Assembly (NCBI RefSeq): GCF_017745215.1
Contig: NZ_JAGHZV010000015.1
Location: forward strand, 33,386-97,385
From: Sphingomonas sp.
Lineage (GTDB): Bacteria; Pseudomonadota; Alphaproteobacteria; Sphingomonadales; Sphingomonadaceae
Direction of reading: 5' to 3'
Length of the DNA: 64,000 nt
Below are positions 58,952 through 64,000 of the stretch, piece after piece. Under the pieces are notes generated by a model, which was not told where the DNA came from, did not search any database, and saw only the letters and a list, made by a program, of their open reading frames with translations. Position 1 is the first letter of the stretch, and every line of letters starts with the position of its first letter. The position numbers and the translations under genes were made by a program.

Positions 58952-61681
58952 ATGCTGAAATGGGGTTGTGCAATTTCCGGGCTGATGATCGGCGCGCTCT
59001 CGATGGCGTCGGCGGCCCAGGCCCAGCAGGCGTCCCAGCCCGTTCCGAAGCCGACGCCGGCGCCTGCACCCGCCCCCTCGCCCGCCGACCAGTCGGGTGA
59101 TGCCGAGGGCGGCGATTCGGACGAGATCATCGTCAACGGCGAGCTGCGCGGCGCGGTGCCCGGCGACATCAAGCCCGAGCAGCAGTACAGCCAGGCCGAT
59201 ATCCGTGCGTACGGCGTCAGCTCGGTCTCGGACCTGATCACCCAGCTCGCGCCGCAGACCTATAGCGGCCGCGGCAGCGGCGGGCAGCCGGTGATCCTGC
59301 TCAACGGCCGCCGCCTCGCCAGCTTCGCCGAGATCCGCGACATCCCCACCGAAGCGATCGAGCGCGTCGACATCCTGCCCGAGGAAGCCGCGCTCAAGTT
59401 CGGCTATCGCGCCGACCAGCGCGTGGTGAACATCGTGCTGCGCCAGCGCTTCCGCGCGCTTACCACCGAGCTGGGCGGCAGCCTTCCCACCGCGGGCGGT
59501 AGCAGCGGCAAGCGCGGCAGCGGTGACATCCTCAAGATCGCCCGCGACAAAAGGATGAACGTCGACGTCCAGTACCAGTCGAACTCGGCGATCCTCGAGA
59601 GCGAGCGCAACATCGCGCCGACCGCGGGCGCGACGGTAGACCAGCGGCCGTACCGCACGCTCGTCGGCCCGTCGCAGGCACTGACGATGACGGGCACCTA
59701 TGCCCAGAACCTCTCGGCGCACACCTCGCTCTCGGTCAACGCGCGGCTCGAGCAGACCCAGCGCGACAGCTGGCTCGGCCTGCCGCTCGCCGGCGGCGAC
59801 AATCCGCTCATCCGCAACAGCAACAACCGCACCGCGCACGCCGGCGTCACGCTCAACGGCGACCTCGCCAAATGGCGCTGGTCGGTCACCGGCAACTACG
59901 ACCGCGTGACGTCGGAGACGCTCACCACCACCAACAACCCCGCCGCCGATCGCGCGCATTCGGTGTCGAGCGTCGGATCGGTCGACGCGCTGATCAGCGG
60001 TCCGCTCGCCAAGGTGCCGGGCGGCGACGTCAACGTGAGCTTCCGCGCGACCGGCGGGACGAGCCAGTTCGACAGCAGCTCGTTCCGCAGCGGCATCGCG
60101 CGCAGCGGCTCGGTCGGCCGCGACCGCGTCGACGGGCTCGCCAACATCGACATCCCGATCACCAGCACGCGCAACAATTTCCTGAGCGCGATCGGCGATT
60201 TCGGGATCAACGGCAATGTCGAGGTCGAGCATCTCTCGGACTTCGGCACGCTGACCACCACCGGCTATGGCGCGCGCTGGGCGCCGATCTCGCAGGTGCG
60301 CTTCATCGCCTCGGTAACCGACGAGGAAAATGCGCCGAGCGCCTCGCAGCTGGGCGATCCGGTGGTGTTCACCCCGGCGGTGCGCGTGTTCGACTTCGTC
60401 CGCAACGAGAGCGCGGACATCACCACGATCACCGGCGGCAACCCGGCGCTGGGCGCCGAGAAGCGCCATGTCTTCAAGCTGGGGGTCAATGCGCGGCCGC
60501 TCGACAAGACCGACCTGACGCTCAACGCCGATTTCGTCAAAAGCACGTCGCACAACGAGATCGCGAGCTTCCCGGGGGCGACTGCCGAACTCGAGACCGC
60601 CTTCCCGTCGCGCTTCGTGCGCGCGTCCGATGGGCGGCTGCTGAGCATCGACCAGCGGCCGCTGAACTTCGAACGCGCCAGCCGGTCCGAGCTGCACTGG
60701 GGCTTCAACCTGACGCTGCCGATCAAGTCGTCGCTCGAGCGCGCGATCGAGAAGGCGCGCGGCGATTTCGAGAAGGCGCGCGACGATGCGCAGGCGGCGG
60801 GCAAGCCCGCGCCCGATCCGCGGGCCTTCTTCGCCGACATCATCAAGCGCTACGGCGCGGGCCGGCCCAACCTCGGCAACAGCATCTTCGGCGGCCCGAT
60901 CTTCGGTGGTCCGGGCGGCGCCGGCGGCCGCGGTCCGGGCCAGGGGCAGCAAGGTCAGGGCCGGCAAGCTCAGGGGCAGCAGGTCCCGGCCCAGCCCGGC
61001 CAGGGCGCGCCCGGCACCCCGCCTCCCGGTGACGGCCAGACCGCGCAGGCGGGCCAGGGCGGCCAGCCCGGCGCGGGCGGTGTCCGCGCCGGCGGCGGTG
61101 GGTTTGGCGGTCCGGGCGGGGGCGGCGGCTTCCGCGGCGGTGGCGGCTTCGGCGGCGGCCGCGGCGGGTTCGGCGGCGCGAACAGCCCGCTCTCGGGCCG
61201 CCTACAACTCAGTCTCTACCACACCTGGCGCTTCAGCGACCGCGTGCTGATCAGCGACGCGCTGCCCGAGCTCGATTTTCTCGACGGCTCGGCGCAGGGC
61301 AGCTCGGGCGGCGAATCGCGCCACGAGCTCGATCTGCAGGCAGGCTATACCAAGAACGGCATGGGCGTGCGCTTCACCGGCCATTGGGAAAGCGCCACGC
61401 ACGTCGACGGCGGCACCGCGGGCGCGACCAACCGGCTCGAGTTCGGCAGCCTGGGCACGCTGGGCGTGCGGCTGTTCGCGGACATGGGCCAGCAGATCAA
61501 GCTGCTGCGCGAGCACCCTTGGCTGCTCGGCGTGCGCGTCTCGCTTGGGGTCGACAACATCTTCGACGCCAAGCGCCGCGTGACCGATTCGACCGGGGCG
61601 ACGCCGCTCGGCTACCAGCCCGACCAGCTCGATCCCAATGGCCGGGTGATCCGCTTCACGATCCGGAAGCTGTTCCTCTAG
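58952..61681 (+). CDS. TonB-dependent receptor-like protein with Gly/Gln/Pro insert
   Basis: A 909-residue outer membrane protein. Signal MLKWGCAISGLMIGALSMAS, a Pro-rich spacer, a TonB-box-like region (SDEIIVNGE), and a plug: YGVSSVSDLITQLAPQTYSG, GQPVILLNGRRLASFAEIRD, ERVDILPEEAALKFGYRADQ. A long beta-barrel follows, interrupted at about 60906-61190 by about 95 residues of Gly/Gln/Pro/Arg low complexity. The final strand ends IRFTIRKLFL. Ligand unknown. It is the first gene to the right of the mobile element. Confidence 0.82.
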   Translation: MLKWGCAISGLMIGALSMASAAQAQQASQPVPKPTPAPAPAPSPADQSGDAEGGDSDEIIVNGELRGAVPGDIKPEQQYSQADIRAYGVSSVSDLITQLAPQTYSGRGSGGQPVILLNGRRLASFAEIRDIPTEAIERVDILPEEAALKFGYRADQRVVNIVLRQRFRALTTELGGSLPTAGGSSGKRGSGDILKIARDKRMNVDVQYQSNSAILESERNIAPTAGATVDQRPYRTLVGPSQALTMTGTYAQNLSAHTSLSVNARLEQTQRDSWLGLPLAGGDNPLIRNSNNRTAHAGVTLNGDLAKWRWSVTGNYDRVTSETLTTTNNPAADRAHSVSSVGSVDALISGPLAKVPGGDVNVSFRATGGTSQFDSSSFRSGIARSGSVGRDRVDGLANIDIPITSTRNNFLSAIGDFGINGNVEVEHLSDFGTLTTTGYGARWAPISQVRFIASVTDEENAPSASQLGDPVVFTPAVRVFDFVRNESADITTITGGNPALGAEKRHVFKLGVNARPLDKTDLTLNADFVKSTSHNEIASFPGATAELETAFPSRFVRASDGRLLSIDQRPLNFERASRSELHWGFNLTLPIKSSLERAIEKARGDFEKARDDAQAAGKPAPDPRAFFADIIKRYGAGRPNLGNSIFGGPIFGGPGGAGGRGPGQGQQGQGRQAQGQQVPAQPGQGAPGTPPPGDGQTAQAGQGGQPGAGGVRAGGGGFGGPGGGGGFRGGGGFGGGRGGFGGANSPLSGRLQLSLYHTWRFSDRVLISDALPELDFLDGSAQGSSGGESRHELDLQAGYTKNGMGVRFTGHWESATHVDGGTAGATNRLEFGSLGTLGVRLFADMGQQIKLLREHPWLLGVRVSLGVDNIFDAKRRVTDSTGATPLGYQPDQLDPNGRVIRFTIRKLFL

Positions 61682-61693
61682 GTGTCCGTATTG

Positions 61694-61717
61694 AAAACGC
61701 GCGCGACGGCGCGTTTT
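61694..61717. terminator. bidirectional terminator-like hairpin
   Basis: AAAACGCGC (61694-61702) and GCGCGTTTT (61709-61717) form a 9-bp stem with a 6-nt loop, with A and T runs on both sides, 12 bp after the receptor stop. Confidence 0.7.
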
Positions 61718-61718
61718 A

Positions 61719-61803
61719 GGCGGTACCGGCCCGCTCCCCCTCCCGGCCACCCAACGTCAGTGTATTCTATGGGTGGCCGGGAGGGGGGCGGGCCGGTACC
61801 GCC
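61719..61803. repeat. palindromic repeat family B, copy 3
   Basis: 85-bp nearly perfect inverted repeat; outer arms GGCGGTACCGGCCCGCTCCC and complement, central A/T-bearing loop. Between the receptor and motB. Confidence 0.8.
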
Positions 61804-61827
61804 ATGCGCCGCGAGGCGCATTCAAGC

Positions 61828-62733
61828 TCACTGCCCGAACGCCCCAGCGCGATAGAGCAAGGTGATCGCCACGCGGCGGTTGCGCGGGTCGGCGGGGTCC
61901 TTGGCGATCATCGGCTCGCGATCGGCGACGCCTTCGATGCGGGCGAAGCGCGGCTCGGGCACGCCGCCGGCCTGGAGTCGGCGGCGCGTCGCCTCGGCGC
62001 GGCCGCTGGAGAGCATCCAGTTGTTCATCGCCAGCGGGTCGCCATAGGGCAGGCTGTCGGTGTGGCCGCGGATCATGATCGGGTTCTCGAGGTCCCTGAT
62101 CGACTCGGCGATCAGCCCGATCAGATTGTCCGCGGCGGAGACCAGCTGCGTGGTGCCGACGTCGAACATCGAATAATCGGCGTCGTCGAGCAGGTCGATC
62201 CGCATGCCGTCGCGCGTGGCGGTGAAGCGGACATGGTTGGCGAGCTTCGCCAGCCGCGTGTTCGAGCGCATCTTCTCCGTCACCGTGTCGCGCATCTTGG
62301 CGAAGTTGCGCTGATCCTCCAGCGCGATCGCGCGCTTGTCCTTGAGCGTGCCCTTGTCGCCGGTGCCGACCTGCAGCCCGCCCGTCGCCTCGACCGGGAC
62401 GGTCATCGATCGCGTGCCGGTCTGCGTGGCCTTCTGGGGGTAATTGTCCTTGCCGCTCAGCGCATCGCCCTTGAGCACGCCGTTCGAGCCGGCGCTGTTC
62501 TGCTTGAAGTCGATCAGCGTTGGGGCGAAATAGTCGGCGAGCGCCTTGCGCTGCTTCTCGGTGGTGGCGCCGAGCAGCCAGAGCAGCAGGAAGAAGGCCA
62601 TCATCGCGGTCACGAAATCGGCATAGGCAACCTTCCAGGCGCCGCCGTGATGGCCGCCGTGACCTTCGACGTAGATCTTCTTGACGATGATCTTGGGCTG
62701 GAGGTTCTGCCCGTGCGGCGCGCGTCCGGCCAT
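61828..62733 (-). CDS. motB: flagellar motor protein MotB
   Basis: A 301-residue stator protein: N-terminal KIIVKKIYVEGHGGHHGG, then TM with the ion-carrying Asp in WKVAYADFVTAMMAFFLLLW, plug region, and a C-terminal OmpA peptidoglycan-binding domain (GMRIDLLDDADYSMFDVGT, MIRGHTDSLPYGDPLAMNNW, RIEGVADREPMI). It forms the proton-driven stator with MotA. Start ATG 62733; motA ends about 185 bp upstream with a repeat between them. Confidence 0.93.
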   Translation of the reverse strand: MAGRAPHGQNLQPKIIVKKIYVEGHGGHHGGAWKVAYADFVTAMMAFFLLLWLLGATTEKQRKALADYFAPTLIDFKQNSAGSNGVLKGDALSGKDNYPQKATQTGTRSMTVPVEATGGLQVGTGDKGTLKDKRAIALEDQRNFAKMRDTVTEKMRSNTRLAKLANHVRFTATRDGMRIDLLDDADYSMFDVGTTQLVSAADNLIGLIAESIRDLENPIMIRGHTDSLPYGDPLAMNNWMLSSGRAEATRRRLQAGGVPEPRFARIEGVADREPMIAKDPADPRNRRVAITLLYRAGAFGQ

Positions 62734-62755
62734 TATTCTGCGCCTCCGGCGCGGC

Positions 62756-62895
62756 GGCACCGGCCCGCATCGGGTGAACGGCGCCCCGCGCCGTTCAGGC
62801 CATGCCGGGGGCATGGCCGGCCCAGATGCGCCCCACCCGGCCACCCATCCAGGATACGCTCGTGGGCGGCCGGGTGGGGGAGCGGGCCGGTGCCG
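62756..62895. repeat. composite repeat between motA and motB (family B copy 4 plus palindrome fragment)
   Basis: 62756-62805 resembles the central part of the palindrome at 8914-9049 (shares GCCCGCATCGGGTGAAC). 62829-62895 is a family B palindrome (CCCCACCCGGCCACCCA and complement). The two repeat types lie side by side. Confidence 0.7.
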
Positions 62896-62917
62896 CTCTG
62901 GCGAAGCCTGTCAGCCA

Positions 62918-63781
62918 TCAGCGCCCCCTGAGGCCGTCGAACACCTCGCCGAAGTTCGGCTGGTTGTGGTGCGCGATTCCCGAGCGCGCCGCCTCGATCA
63001 CCAAAGGCTGCGGATGGCCATGGAGCGAAGCGATGATGATCTGCTTCACCACGTGATAGATCGCCGAATCGGCGTCGATCACCTGCTGGAGCCGCGTCGC
63101 GAGCGGGCCGACGATGCCATAGGCGAGCAGCACGCCCATGAAGGTGCCGACCAGCGCCGAGCCGATCATCCCACCCAGGATCGTCGGCGGCTTGTCGATC
63201 GAGCCCATCGTCTTCACCACGCCGAGCACCGCCGCGACGATGCCGAGCGCGGGCAGCGCGTCGGAAAGCGACTGGAGCGTGCCCTGCGGCCCCTGGACGT
63301 CGTGGTGGTGGGTCTTGATCATGTTGTCCATCACCTCCTCCACCGCATGCACGTCGAGCGTGCCCGAGGAGACGACGACGAGGCGGAGCGTGTCGGCGAT
63401 CAGGTTGATCAGCGTCTTGTCCGCCACCAGGCGCGGATATTCGGCGAAGATCGCGCTCGAGGCGGGGTCCTCGACGTGCGGTTCGAGCGCGATCGGCCCT
63501 TCGGTTCGCAGCATCTTCATGAGCTTGGAGACCAGGAAGATCGTGTCGAGATAGTCCTGCTTCTTGTACTTCGGGCCCTTGAGCACCTTCACGAAGCCGC
63601 CGCCGAGCGCCTTCAGCTCCTTCATCGAATTGCCGATGATGAGCGCGCCCAGCGCGGCGCCGCCGATGATCAGCATCTCGTGGGGGATCGCCTCCATCAC
63701 GGGGCCGAGCGCACCGCCGGTGATCGTGAACCCACCGAAGACCATCACGAGCAGCACGACGAGGCCGATGATCGGAAACAC
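62918..63781 (-). CDS. motA: flagellar motor stator protein MotA
   Basis: A 287-residue MotA: TM1-TM2 (FPIIGLVVLLVMVFGGFTI), cytoplasmic domain with charged residues that contact FliG (KTHHHDVQGPQGTLQSLSD), TM3 and TM4 (LPALGIVAAVLGVVKTMGSI, MIGSALVGTFMGVLLAYGIV). GTG start at 63781 with GGGGGAG upstream. Order motA-motB on the minus strand. Confidence 0.94.
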   Translation of the reverse strand: MFPIIGLVVLLVMVFGGFTITGGALGPVMEAIPHEMLIIGGAALGALIIGNSMKELKALGGGFVKVLKGPKYKKQDYLDTIFLVSKLMKMLRTEGPIALEPHVEDPASSAIFAEYPRLVADKTLINLIADTLRLVVVSSGTLDVHAVEEVMDNMIKTHHHDVQGPQGTLQSLSDALPALGIVAAVLGVVKTMGSIDKPPTILGGMIGSALVGTFMGVLLAYGIVGPLATRLQQVIDADSAIYHVVKQIIIASLHGHPQPLVIEAARSGIAHHNQPNFGEVFDGLRGR

Positions 63782-63885
63782 TGGTGCTCACTCCCCCTGC
63801 ACGTTCATGGTTAGGAACGGCCGTTTTCTGCGGAACTTGAGGGGAAAATTGCGCCTGTTGCGTTCCGCACTACCCCAAAGGCCGT

Positions 63886-63905
63886 CATCCCGGCGAAAGC
63901 GAGGT
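63886..63905. repeat. half-copy of REP-like repeat
   Basis: CGTCATCCCGGCGAAAGC followed by unrelated sequence; only the left arm of the palindrome is present. The last 95 bases of the window show no gene that I can support. Confidence 0.5.
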
Positions 63906-64000
63906 CTCTGCGAAAGAGGGTGACTATCGATGTGTGATCTGATTCGATGGGAGGGAGCATCGGAGGTGTGGGATGGAGCAGCGAGGATTTGCGGAGGCGT

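Noticed and set aside
58766..60967. 733-codon minus-strand frame opposite the TonB receptor
   Set aside because: Antisense shadow with biased composition; the plus-strand receptor has plug and barrel motifs.
1..64000. CRISPR arrays or rRNA genes
   Set aside because: No regularly spaced repeats with unique spacers and no rRNA-like sequence were found by eye.

Overview
The window looks like a sphingomonad (Sphingomonas-like) alphaproteobacterial chromosome. Evidence read directly: high G+C backbone, a circularly permuted (two-piece) tmRNA gene with the tag ANDNEALAIAA, a complex I NDUFS4-type gene, the ligase-associated helicase/exonuclease pair, the lptC-lptA-lptB-rpoN order, and several families of G+C-rich palindromic repeats. 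Species assignment is inference.

Layout. 1-36.9 kb is ordinary chromosome: the 3' part of hrpB; a LemA/TPM-domain cluster with a Nudix hydrolase; mscL; an Rrf2 regulator; ssrA; a mannitol-dehydrogenase-family gene; a two-DTG periplasmic protease; the divergent Lhr-type helicase and MBL exonuclease; rpoN with the LPS-transport genes lptB/A/C; RNase D; TerC; a two-domain cold-shock protein with a glycine-rich tail; a FixL/FixJ-like signalling group; metX-metW-pirin; a Tat-exported amine oxidase; hisC-tyrA; plsC and ydcF; ftsE-ftsX; a zinc-ribbon membrane protein; and a MATE transporter. This part ends at tRNA-Leu(GAG), 36974-37060. 58.8-64 kb is chromosome again: a TonB-dependent receptor with a large Gly/Gln/Pro insert, then motA and motB.

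Between them is an integrated element of about 21.7 kb (37047-58790). It is bounded by a 14-bp direct repeat of the tRNA-Leu 3' end and carries a tyrosine integrase next to the right end. Its G+C-rich backbone holds an AlpA-like regulator, a transfer module (membrane protein, VirD4/HerA-like ATPase, Replic_Relax-type protein, and a second VirD4-like ATPase placed apart), and a second recombination/replication module (large serine recombinase, P-loop helicase-like protein, HTH regulator, RuvC-like protein). No VirB/Tra channel genes are present, so the element looks mobilizable rather than self-transmissible.

A+T-richer islands within the element look like cargo: a PEP-CTERM lipase with a small membrane protein, an XRE regulator with a perfect operator-like palindrome, a Sel1/Hcp-repeat membrane protein, and a tightly coupled three-gene operon encoding a D12-class adenine methyltransferase, a ParB-like protein and a HEPN-motif protein. 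That three-gene operon is the best candidate for an undescribed system, probably genome defence or a non-standard modification/restriction system. The divergent transfer module is the second candidate.
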